Both the position numbers and the translations under genes were made by a program. Positions 53,748 through 61,106 of a stretch of DNA of 61,106 nucleotides are shown here, piece after piece (positions within the stretch are counted from its first letter, which is position 1; every line of letters starts with the position of its first letter). The stretch is from Bacteroidota bacterium (GTDB taxonomy: Bacteria > Bacteroidota > Bacteroidia > Bacteroidales > Prolixibacteraceae): contig JAJUGZ010000011.1 of assembly GCA_029265715.1 (NCBI GenBank), positions 1 to 61,106 of the forward strand, written 5' to 3'. The notes below the pieces were generated by a model that saw nothing but the letters and a program-made list of their open reading frames with translations, was not told the DNA's origin and did not search any database.

Positions 53748-55091
53748 TTAATGGTTTGAATTTGATCTGGAACATCGCCGCATCCGTCTGGCAAAATCCT
53801 GGAGAAACTCTTTCCGCCAGCGATTAACGGTTTTTATTCCAAGGTGCCCGTCTTCCATGAATTCAGGAGATGGATCATCCGTCCACCAGTTGGGGTATTT
53901 ATCTGATGGATGGCTGACCAATTCCGGAGGAGGCAAAAAAGCGGTAATTCCTCCGGTTAACCCATTTACTTCAGGGACATTACCGGAAATAACAAACTCA
54001 AATGAATTTGCGCTTTTCGGAGAATAGCGAAACCGAACAAAACCATCGCCGGAAAAACAACCAACAAGTGATTGATTATCGACATTCAGAAAAGCTTCTG
54101 CTTTCTCCGGAAGGTTCCCATGTAGCGGCAGTGCCAGATCTAAAACCGCAAACTCCTGAATGCTATCGGATTTTGCCGTCATACGGTCGAAATGATAAAA
54201 CGGTCGCTCCCAGGCACGGACATATTGCCCACCCCAACCCGGGCTCGATGGATTCTCAGTATCTCCTTTCAGCAGCCAAGCCAACGATGGCGTATCGCCC
54301 ATTTTTATTTTTCCGCCCAACTGAGTCATAAAAAAGTTGCCCATTGCCCCTTTCCCTCGAATATGTTTCTCCGGGAACTGATCATTAGCCCACTCGCCCG
54401 ATTGATTTCCTCCGGTAAACCAGCCACGATAAGTTGCATTGGATTCAATCATCCAAAGTGTTGGAAAGTGATCGGCAATATACTGGTATGCATCGGGACT
54501 AAATTTCTTGTTTGGCCCACCAATCCAATATACTCGAAGCTTAGGCATGATGTCCGGAGCATCGTGAAGTGCCTGGGCCAAATCCTCGAGGCCTCCCCAG
54601 ACAAGCACATACAATGGTCGGGGGTCATCACGCCTGGCACATTTTACGATCCAGTCAGAACCTTCTGTCGGCTTATCAAATCCGGGATAGCCGGCAACAT
54701 CCACAGCGCCCTGTTTTGTAATGCTTCGCAACGAATCTGCCGTCGGGTATTTTTCGGAATAAGTAACCAAATTCGGATAATCTTTTTCATACTCGTTAAT
54801 AACCTGAAGAATATGCTGCTTTCTTCCGGGGCCAAACGGAGAGGATATCAAGCCCTCTATATCCAGTGTGTCTGCATATAAAAACAGATGAATCATCGAC
54901 TGAAAATCATCCGGATCGGTTCCTCCAATATCTGATGATACAACAACCCGGTATCGGGCTGAATTTTCTCCAACAATTGGTTGTTTGCAAATTTTAGAGG
55001 TACATGAATTAATAGTTAGAATCGCAAAAAGTAAAACCTCTGATACAATGAAAAGTCGTCGACGAAAGATCATAATCTGATTATTCAACAT
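53748..55091 (-). CDS. DUF1593 family protein B (nucleoside-hydrolase-like fold)
   Basis: Secreted lipoprotein-like protein of 447 residues ([15 protein letters not shown]; alternative ATG 55073). The front [26 protein letters not shown] has the acidic DxxxxDD cluster that in nucleoside hydrolases binds calcium and ribose. Later blocks are [12 protein letters not shown] and the C-terminal [22 protein letters not shown]1593 proteins occur in glycan loci, and their reaction is not established. It overlaps the upstream paralogue by 11 bp. Sequence is moderately diverged from that paralogue, so the pair may differ in substrate. Confidence 0.8.
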   Translation of the reverse strand: MLNNQIMIFRRRLFIVSEVLLFAILTINSCTSKICKQPIVGENSARYRVVVSSDIGGTDPDDFQSMIHLFLYADTLDIEGLISSPFGPGRKQHILQVINEYEKDYPNLVTYSEKYPTADSLRSITKQGAVDVAGYPGFDKPTEGSDWIVKCARRDDPRPLYVLVWGGLEDLAQALHDAPDIMPKLRVYWIGGPNKKFSPDAYQYIADHFPTLWMIESNATYRGWFTGGNQSGEWANDQFPEKHIRGKGAMGNFFMTQLGGKIKMGDTPSLAWLLKGDTENPSSPGWGGQYVRAWERPFYHFDRMTAKSDSIQEFAVLDLALPLHGNLPEKAEAFLNVDNQSLVGCFSGDGFVRFRYSPKSANSFEFVISGNVPEVNGLTGGITAFLPPPELVSHPSDKYPNWWTDDPSPEFMEDGHLGIKTVNRWRKEFLQDFARRMRRCSRSNSNH

Positions 55092-56544
55092 TTACAACAA
55101 TCCGTTGATACCTTGTCAGCCGGGGATACCCCTGATCGGTGACTGCCAGAATAATGTGGATGGTCCCCTTCCTGAACGGTTTAGGCGGAACGACAAACCA
55201 AGCTTGCGGCTGATCAAAATTCTTTATTTCGACGGGCTGACCGGTCGTTGCACCTGCAACAGAAAATGAGCCCGCCTCGTTGTAATGAAACCACCTGTAC
55301 GAAAGCGCATCACCATCCGGGTCATGAGAACCCTTTGCACTCAGGTTGACCCGATCGCCGGGTTGTGCAGTCAGGTGCAGATCGTTTTCAACCGTTGCAA
55401 CAGGCGGATGATTGGCTTTCTCATACGGCAGTATTGTCCAGTCCATCCGGGCCGCAAAGTCGTTCTGAAATGCTTCGCGCCAGCGCCAGATCGTTTCATG
55501 GTTCCCTTCGTGCCATCGGCCATCAGTACCCAACACTTCATCTTCGGCATCTGTCCAGATAGGCCGGGTTTCAGGATACAAATACCATTTTTGCATGCGT
55601 GGTGTGTACAATTCATATCGACCACCCCAACCACCCCATTCCGGATGATCCGGATCATTTAATCCGTTGTTTATCAAATTCAGAAACGAAGGGGTATCTC
55701 CTTCCATCAAATATTCCCATCGCGGATATTCGGCTCCCAGTGGCCCTTTCCAGCGAATGTTCTTATCCAGCCACTCGTTGGTAACCAGCGAAAAATCGGC
55801 ACCATCGCAACGGCCATGAAAATTATCGCCGCTGATCCCGCTCCATGTGGCATGATGATAGGCCCCTCCGTCGTGAAATCCGGGACTGACGATATAAAAC
55901 AAATCAGGAAATTCTTTTCTGATCCACGGTCCGCTGTCGTCCTGATCGGAAATGGTATAAACACGCAGTTTGGATACAAACTTTTTAACCTCATCTGCCG
56001 ATCTGGTTTTCCGAACTTTCCAAAGCGCCTGGGCTAACACATTGGGGCCGCCCCAAACCGTTACCCACAACGGACGGGCATCGTTTTTATCGACAGCCCG
56101 GATCAAGGCATCCGAGGCCGGGGAATCTTTTCCTTCGCCCACGGCAAGCATCCCATATTCGGGAAGCCCTTCGGTAACTCGCGAAAGGACAAAGTCTGCA
56201 GACGGGAAACCTGCTTCGTGTTTTTCAAGATTATCCCTGACCTTCCCGTACGCCCCGACAATCTGCCGAATTCGTTCCGGGGCCACCCGTTTCTGTTGGT
56301 GAATCGATGTTGTCGCGGCCAATCCCTCAATATCGTACTGGTTGGCATAAACCAGGAAACGCACCATCGACATGGCATCGTCGGGCTCATTCTCGATATC
56401 GGTTAGCACAAACACTCTGGGTTTTTCGAATGCGAAACCCGACAAGGGAAACAGCATCACGAGAAAAGAAAGCGCCGCCCATCTCCGGAGAAGACCGAAA
56501 ATAAACAGACGAGGCCGGAAAGACATTAATTTTTTCATATTCAT
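55081..56544 (-). CDS. DUF1593 family protein A (nucleoside-hydrolase-like fold)
   Basis: Secreted protein of 487 residues (signal [17 protein letters not shown]). [31 protein letters not shown] has the acidic cluster of the nucleoside-hydrolase fold. [17 protein letters not shown] and the C-terminal beta domain ([24 protein letters not shown]) match DUF1593 proteins with an Ig/PKD-like tail. The fold suggests hydrolysis of a glycosidic bond to a small pentose-like group, but no substrate is known. It lies 89 bp after the transketolase genes in the same direction. Confidence 0.8.
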   Translation of the reverse strand: MNMKKLMSFRPRLFIFGLLRRWAALSFLVMLFPLSGFAFEKPRVFVLTDIENEPDDAMSMVRFLVYANQYDIEGLAATTSIHQQKRVAPERIRQIVGAYGKVRDNLEKHEAGFPSADFVLSRVTEGLPEYGMLAVGEGKDSPASDALIRAVDKNDARPLWVTVWGGPNVLAQALWKVRKTRSADEVKKFVSKLRVYTISDQDDSGPWIRKEFPDLFYIVSPGFHDGGAYHHATWSGISGDNFHGRCDGADFSLVTNEWLDKNIRWKGPLGAEYPRWEYLMEGDTPSFLNLINNGLNDPDHPEWGGWGGRYELYTPRMQKWYLYPETRPIWTDAEDEVLGTDGRWHEGNHETIWRWREAFQNDFAARMDWTILPYEKANHPPVATVENDLHLTAQPGDRVNLSAKGSHDPDGDALSYRWFHYNEAGSFSVAGATTGQPVEIKNFDQPQAWFVVPPKPFRKGTIHIILAVTDQGYPRLTRYQRIVVNVE

Positions 56545-56633
56545 TTAGGTTTATAGGTTATGACGGCCGGTTAATTACGTAATAATGCAGCAAAAACTTA
56601 AAAATAAGCTTTTGCTGCAAATATGGGTCCCTG

Positions 56634-57569
56634 TTATTTCAACACCCCGACTGCCTGTTTGCAAATGGTTGAAGCAGTCAGACCATAATATTCAAATATT
56701 TCAAGCGGTTTGGCGTTGATGACATTTTCGTCGGGAATGCCAATGATTTTCATTTTCGCCGGATGATTTTGCGTGACAATTTCTGCCACCAAACCTCCTA
56801 ATCCACCATAAATACTGTGTTCTTCAACGGTAACAATATGGCCGGTCAACCTAGCCGCTTTCAAAACCAGTTCTTCGTCGAACGGTTTCAGCGTGTGCAT
56901 ATCAATCACCATTGCATGAATCCCCATCTGCTTCAATTGTTTTTCGGCCTGAAGAGCATGATATACGGTTTCGCCGGTCGCAATAATGGCCACGTCGCTG
57001 CCTTCAGTCAACACATTTCCTTTTCCGGGAGAGAATGGATCGCTGGCAGTGTATACGTCCGGGACCGGATTGCGCCCAACGCGGATATAGGCAGCCTCAT
57101 CGGAATGCGCCAAGTGTTGGGCCAGCTTTTCGGTTTGGAACCGGTCGGCGGGCAAGTACACGTTCATCTCCGGGAACGTGCGCATGACGGCAATATCATG
57201 TAAACTATGATGTGAAGCGCCTAATGCGCCATAGCTAACACCTCCGCTAACACCGAAGATTTTCACGCTGGTACGCGAATAAGCCACATCGACTTTTACC
57301 TGTTCCAAGCTTCGGGCTGTATAAAAACAGGCCGGGCCACACACAAACACGTTCTTTCCGGCCAAGGCCAGCCCGGCGCCTACGCCCACGGCATTTTGCT
57401 CGGCAATACCCACCTCAACAAACTGATTGGGCAGGGTATTGGCAAAATCGTCTAACGTCACGCTACCACGAGCGTCTGATGTTACCACGAAAATATCCGG
57501 GTTGTTCTGTGCTTCACGAAGAATGGTCTCCGTGAAAGCTTTTCTGCAAGGAATTACTGTTTCAGGCAT
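56634..57569 (-). CDS. Transketolase, C-terminal subunit
   Basis: Protein of 311 residues from ATG 57569 (MPETVIPCRKAF). The pyrimidine-binding and C-terminal domains of transketolase are present: TSDARGSVTLDDFANTLPNQFVEVGIAEQNAVGVGAGLA, SYGALGASHHSLHDIAVMRTFP and VTVEEHSIYGGLGGLVAEIV. It forms an active enzyme with the N-terminal subunit, whose stop overlaps this start by 8 bp (ATGCCTGA). Split transketolases serve the pentose phosphate pathway but also dedicated sugar routes such as apulose-4-phosphate and sulfofructose cleavage. Confidence 0.9.
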   Translation of the reverse strand: MPETVIPCRKAFTETILREAQNNPDIFVVTSDARGSVTLDDFANTLPNQFVEVGIAEQNAVGVGAGLALAGKNVFVCGPACFYTARSLEQVKVDVAYSRTSVKIFGVSGGVSYGALGASHHSLHDIAVMRTFPEMNVYLPADRFQTEKLAQHLAHSDEAAYIRVGRNPVPDVYTASDPFSPGKGNVLTEGSDVAIIATGETVYHALQAEKQLKQMGIHAMVIDMHTLKPFDEELVLKAARLTGHIVTVEEHSIYGGLGGLVAEIVTQNHPAKMKIIGIPDENVINAKPLEIFEYYGLTASTICKQAVGVLK

Positions 57570-58398
57570 GCTCAATCTCCTCCATCCGTTTATCCAATTC
57601 TGCAAAAGCTTGTTCTACTTGCTCTTTGGTTGGCACTTTATGATGCCAAACCGCACGGTCCTCCATAAAAGAAACGCCTTTGCCTTTTACCGTATGGGCG
57701 ATGATAAAAGTCGGCTTATCTTTTTGCGAAGCTGCCATCTGAAAAGTTTTCAGCAATTCGGCCATGTTATGCCCGTCGCAGTGAATAACCGCCCAGCCAC
57801 AAGCCCTGTATTTTCCTTCCAGATCGTCGATGGCACAAACATCCTCGGTTCGACCACTGATTTGCAACTTATTACGGTCGATAATGGCCACCAGATTGTC
57901 CAGTCTGTAATGACCAGCCGATGCAGCTGCTTCCATAATCGAACCCTCGCCATGTTCACCATCCCCCATCAGCACATAAGTCCGGTAAGTTTCTCCCGAA
58001 CGTTTGGCAGCCAGGGCTAACCCAACGCCCACCGACAAGCCGTGCCCCAAAGCTCCGGAGTTCACTTCAATTCCCGGAATTTTCCGTGTTGGATGACCGG
58101 TTAGCTTCGAATTGAAAGCTCCATAAGTATCAAGCAACTCCGGAGAAATGAACCCTCGTTTTTCTAACGTCGAATAATAACTTTCAACCGAATGGCCTTT
58201 GCTCATAATAAAGCGGTCGCGCCCTTTCATTTGCGGATTCTTCGGATCAATGTTCATGACCCCAAAATGCAGGGCAACCAAAATATCGACTGCCGAAAGT
58301 GACCCTCCGGTATGACCTCCGGAAGCTTTGTGAATGATCTCAACCGTCCGTTTCCGAATCTCCACCGCCATCTTCTCTAACTCTTTAACCTCAATCAT
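57562..58398 (-). CDS. Transketolase, N-terminal (thiamine diphosphate) subunit
   Basis: Protein of 278 residues. Blocks HKASGGHTGGSLSAVDILVALHF, SKGHSVESYYSTLEKRGF, the TPP/Mg motif GDGEHGEGSIMEAAASAGHYRLDNLVAIIDRNKLQ and HTVKGKGVSFMED are those of the pyrophosphate-binding half of transketolase. It is translationally coupled to the C-terminal subunit. Its position after an isomerase and a sugar permease suggests service in breakdown of the imported sugar rather than in the central pathway. Confidence 0.92.
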   Translation of the reverse strand: MIEVKELEKMAVEIRKRTVEIIHKASGGHTGGSLSAVDILVALHFGVMNIDPKNPQMKGRDRFIMSKGHSVESYYSTLEKRGFISPELLDTYGAFNSKLTGHPTRKIPGIEVNSGALGHGLSVGVGLALAAKRSGETYRTYVLMGDGEHGEGSIMEAAASAGHYRLDNLVAIIDRNKLQISGRTEDVCAIDDLEGKYRACGWAVIHCDGHNMAELLKTFQMAASQKDKPTFIIAHTVKGKGVSFMEDRAVWHHKVPTKEQVEQAFAELDKRMEEIEHA

Positions 58399-58487
58399 TT
58401 TCTATCTAATTTATCGGAAACAGGAAGCAACAAACCCACATCTCTTGCCACCCGTTTCCTTTTCATTTTATATTCAGCCACCTATTC

Positions 58488-59507
58488 CTATGAATTCGAC
58501 ATCGTGATTAAAACCAACCCAACCAGAAATAGGAAAAACATTGTCGCCAATAAACCATTAGTTCCTTTGGGAGCTCCCTTAAATTCTTTCCAGACAAACA
58601 CGCCCCACAGAATGGCCACAACCGGCGCAGCATTGCTTAGCGCATACGCAATTGTTGACCCTTCTCCTGAAGACATAAAGCTCACGACCATTCCAAACAT
58701 CCAGATTGAACCACCTAAAACACCCCACAGGTGAGATTTGAATGAACCTTTAAGATATTCGCTCATTTTTACAGGAGAACCTTCAACAGGTCGTGCCATA
58801 AAGAACGGATTGAATATAAATGTGCTCAAAAAAGCGCCCAAAGCGAAAAATACGGCACCGGAGTATGGCGTCAGGGTTCCGGTACCGCTCAGCCCAAAAG
58901 CCGGATCCATTCCGTACATCGTCACGGTATAAAACGGCGCAATAAACAACCCGGCCAATACCGACAACAAAATGCCTTTTACGCTTGCTTTCTTTTGATA
59001 GGCAGTTAGCCGCTTATACGACAACATACTCAGGAAAATCGCGGCAATAGCCAATGCCATTCCCATGAAAAGCAAAACCGGATTACTATTGCTTTCCCCT
59101 TTGGTCGCAATCTCGATGATAAAGCCAAGAATCGTTCCGCCCAGCCAGGCAATCCCACCGCCAATTGGAAACCCCACTGCCAATCCGGCGACTGCAATCG
59201 CAGCAACCAATAGTAAGTTGCCTAAGTTCCAGATAACTCCCCCCAACATACCAAAGGCTATACTTTTAGCATCGGCATGTGACAGATCTTCCAGAAATGT
59301 CCGTCCTCCGGGTTCGCTCCCAAGACTTCCCAATGTGAAGGCAGCCAACAGAGAGAAAAGAAGTAAGCCTAATACCACATCCCAATAAAAGAGTTCGAAC
59401 CGCCAATTCCGGGCCGCCAGCTTCTGTGTATTGGCCCATGAACCCCAACAGGTCATGGCCACTACAAAAAAGAAAACTGCTAACGCGTAATTATGAACTA
59501 AAAACAT
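58488..59507 (-). CDS. Sugar permease of the DMT/GRP (RhaT-like) type
   Basis: Integral inner-membrane protein of 339 residues with about ten hydrophobic segments (VFFFVVAMTCWGSWANTQKLA, VIWNLGNLLLVAAIAVAGLAVGFPIG, LLATMFFLFLVGLVLITMS). The pattern FPIGGGIAWLGGTILG is common to glucose/ribose and rhamnose permeases of the drug/metabolite superfamily. It probably imports the monosaccharide used by the neighbouring isomerase. It lies 11 bp after the isomerase gene stop. Confidence 0.8.
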   Translation of the reverse strand: MFLVHNYALAVFFFVVAMTCWGSWANTQKLAARNWRFELFYWDVVLGLLLFSLLAAFTLGSLGSEPGGRTFLEDLSHADAKSIAFGMLGGVIWNLGNLLLVAAIAVAGLAVGFPIGGGIAWLGGTILGFIIEIATKGESNSNPVLLFMGMALAIAAIFLSMLSYKRLTAYQKKASVKGILLSVLAGLFIAPFYTVTMYGMDPAFGLSGTGTLTPYSGAVFFALGAFLSTFIFNPFFMARPVEGSPVKMSEYLKGSFKSHLWGVLGGSIWMFGMVVSFMSSGEGSTIAYALSNAAPVVAILWGVFVWKEFKGAPKGTNGLLATMFFLFLVGLVLITMSNS

Positions 59508-59518
59508 AGACTTCGGTA

Positions 59519-60934
59519 TTATTGATGTTTATAAAGTTCCCAACCCAGATAATTACCAATGGCTTCTTCGAGAATTTCGGCAACATGCCCGCGGACCATC
59601 GCCACGTGGTGTTCAAACCCGTTTTTACACATGAATTTCATCAGTCCCTGCAGATTGGGTATTTCACAAACAGCAATCCCGCCGTCCATTCCGTAAGGAT
59701 CGTTGGTCATGCTGCCTTCGCCCAAGTACGATTTGATGATGCCTTTCTGATCGTCAGTCGAAATGCGGAAATAAGTCATATCGCCGGCGGCAACTTTACC
59801 TTTCACCGCACCGAACGTGTCTTCGTTACCCAGAACAGTTCCCAATACGTCGAGACTGCCGATTTCAATATCGTTCTGGAAGAATGATTTCGGATAGTTG
59901 CTGCAGTGGGTACAAACCACTTTGTTGCGATCTTCTGCAAAATTATTGTTCCAGTCGAGCAATGCTGAAGGTGTTTGAGCCGCCAACGCCAAAGCATACA
60001 TCGAAACCGTTCCGGCTACGTCAACTTCGCAAGCCGAAGGCATAAGCTTTTCGCCCATCATACTCATCGTCACACAGGCGGCACACCCGTAGTTTTTCTC
60101 GATTGACTCCCAGCACTGAATGGCAGAAATGTCGATATTGTTGGCCTCGATCCAACGCTCAACGGCCAGTCCGAAGCGGGCTTGTTTGGCAATCTTGTTT
60201 TTAGCCACCACCGCGCAAGAGCCATAACTCTGAATAGCCTGTACTTTTGCAATAACCGCCGGATCGTTTTCACTGATTTTTTCGGCGGCGGCAATAATCT
60301 CTGACATATCAACTGGAACGACCGTGATATCGCTGGCCTGCAACAGTTTTTCGCTCACCCGCATGGTCTGAAAACCAATCGGACGGGTACCGACAGCACC
60401 AACGCGCAACCCTTTCAGTCCTTTAACAACACGGCAAATGGCTGAAAATTTCAGGATGTCTTTTGTGAATTCAGCGCTATCGAGGCTATATGTATGGTAA
60501 ATGGTATCTGTAAATTTCACCCCATACTGGTAGAAATTGTTGCAAACCGACAGCTTTCCGCAGAAAGCATCCCGACGGCTTTTCACATCTACTTTATCAT
60601 TCTCGTCGTCAACAGCAACAACCAAAACCGGAACTTTTAAACCCGACATTTTAATGGAATTTACCACGCCCAGTTCGTCGCCGAAATTGGGCAACACAAC
60701 CAAAATTCCATCAATGACGTCGCTGTTTTTGCGGAATAGCTCAGCGCATTTCACCGCGTCGGGATACCCTTCAATATTTCCGGTCGGGGTTTCTTCCGAA
60801 GGCAAAATAATTGAATTGAACCCCATCTGTTCGAGCTTTGCCAATACTTTCGCACGGGCGTCAACGGCCAGTTTCGCATTGAAAATGTTACGGGTTGCAA
60901 TGATTACCCCCCATGTTTGTTTTTTTAGTTCCAT
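59519..60934 (-). CDS. L-fucose/L-arabinose isomerase-like protein (COG2407 type)
   Basis: Cytoplasmic protein of 471 residues. The start GVIIATRNIFNAKLAVDARAKV, GILVVLPNFGDELGVVNSIK, GLRVGAVGTRPIGFQTMRVSEKLL, IQCWESIEKNYGCAACVTMSMM and CEVDVAGTVSMYALALAA are the pattern of L-fucose-isomerase-family proteins, with a Glu and Asp set for metal-dependent aldose-ketose isomerisation. Substrates in this family vary widely (fucose, arabinose, sulfoquinovose). It is the first gene of the module and its ATG lies 33 bp inside the right terminal repeat, so its native promoter may be missing or replaced. Confidence 0.8.
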   Translation of the reverse strand: MELKKQTWGVIIATRNIFNAKLAVDARAKVLAKLEQMGFNSIILPSEETPTGNIEGYPDAVKCAELFRKNSDVIDGILVVLPNFGDELGVVNSIKMSGLKVPVLVVAVDDENDKVDVKSRRDAFCGKLSVCNNFYQYGVKFTDTIYHTYSLDSAEFTKDILKFSAICRVVKGLKGLRVGAVGTRPIGFQTMRVSEKLLQASDITVVPVDMSEIIAAAEKISENDPAVIAKVQAIQSYGSCAVVAKNKIAKQARFGLAVERWIEANNIDISAIQCWESIEKNYGCAACVTMSMMGEKLMPSACEVDVAGTVSMYALALAAQTPSALLDWNNNFAEDRNKVVCTHCSNYPKSFFQNDIEIGSLDVLGTVLGNEDTFGAVKGKVAAGDMTYFRISTDDQKGIIKSYLGEGSMTNDPYGMDGGIAVCEIPNLQGLMKFMCKNGFEHHVAMVRGHVAEILEEAIGNYLGWELYKHQ

Positions 60935-60966
60935 AGTTTAGATTTGATTATTGAATATTTAACTGT

Positions 60967-61104
60967 TTACAATACTCCGTTAAATTTTAAGCGGCAATAG
61001 TGCCGAAATATATAAGTTCTTTGACAATATCTTGATTTTTTAGTTTGTTTGGGTTTACAGCGAACACGCCAATAAATCGTTCGATGAGTAACATATTGTG
61101 GTAC
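60967..61104. repeat. Right arm of the 138-bp inverted terminal repeat
   Basis: Exact reverse complement of 1-138. The boundary at 60967 is 33 bp upstream of the isomerase start codon. The last two bases of the window (AA) extend the repeat beyond what is visible on the left side. Confidence 0.9.
60987..61103 (-). CDS. 3' end of the same unidentified ORF as at 2-118
   Basis: Identical 38-residue C-terminal coding stretch, reading on the minus strand toward the isomerase gene. As at the other end, it stops 20 bp before the repeat edge. If it belongs to a transposase, both copies are oriented inward and could send transcripts into the neighbouring operons. Confidence 0.35.
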   Translation of the reverse strand, partial: YHNMLLIERFIGVFAVNPNKLKNQDIVKELIYFGTIAA

Positions 61105-61106
61105 AA

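Noticed and set aside
1-61106. tRNA, rRNA and CRISPR arrays
   Set aside because: I scanned the gaps for cloverleaf arms, rRNA-like conserved blocks and regularly spaced repeats and saw none. The heptamer arrays have no spacers.

Overview
The window reads as a contig from a Bacteroidota genome, most like a Marinilabiliales/Prolixibacteraceae-type anaerobe or facultative glycan degrader (inference). The evidence is SusC/SusD outer-membrane genes with an ECF sigma/FecR pair, a short type-III SerA typical of the phylum, TAnnTTTG promoter boxes, weak Shine-Dalgarno sequences and many lipoproteins. Both ends carry the same 138-bp sequence in inverted orientation (1-138 and 60967-61104). This suggests the contig stops inside two copies of one repeat, probably an insertion sequence.

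Positions 139-16775, plus strand. A 5'-truncated radical SAM/SPASM peptide maturase is followed by a partner of the GG-Bacteroidales 'pseudo-rSAM' type, a C39-peptidase ABC exporter, its HlyD adaptor and three glycosyltransferase-like proteins. Together they look like a ribosomally made, modified peptide (RiPP) export locus whose precursor gene lies outside the window. Only 12 bp later comes an RND efflux set: a lipoprotein adaptor and two permeases. A four-helix-bundle (S23-type) gene, bracketed by inverted arrays of a 7-bp repeat, sits between adaptor and permease. The first permease carries two related in-frame low-complexity insertions, one starting with the same 7-bp repeat.

Positions 17011-24070, mostly minus strand. 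This is housekeeping sequence: the serC-serA-DUF1015 serine group, a ComB-like phosphatase, gcvT, then on the plus strand an Hpt-domain protein and endonuclease III.

Positions 24220-60934, all minus strand. This is one large polysaccharide utilisation locus. In transcription order it holds: a fucose/arabinose-isomerase-like enzyme, a sugar permease, a two-gene transketolase, two DUF1593 proteins, ECF sigma, FecR, SusC, SusD, a GH2 beta-galactosidase, a GH141-like beta-helix enzyme, a two-domain rhamnose-mutarotase-like lipoprotein, a large glycosidase with a GH67/GH20-type N-terminal domain, two uroporphyrinogen-decarboxylase-fold proteins, a second GH2 with a malectin-like domain, a GH78 rhamnosidase, a GH31 alpha-xylosidase, a third uroporphyrinogen-decarboxylase-fold protein and a sodium:solute symporter. 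The content fits a rhamnose- and galactose-rich plant glycan, such as rhamnogalacturonan or arabinogalactan side chains (inference). The three methyltransferase-fold genes and the isomerase/split-transketolase module are the least explained parts and hint at an unusual sugar, possibly O-methylated or branched.

Dispersed repeats are prominent: an approximately 130-bp MITE-like palindromic element (two full copies, one partial), 7-bp arrays at four sites, and GC-rich intergenic hairpins. I saw no tRNA, rRNA or CRISPR array.
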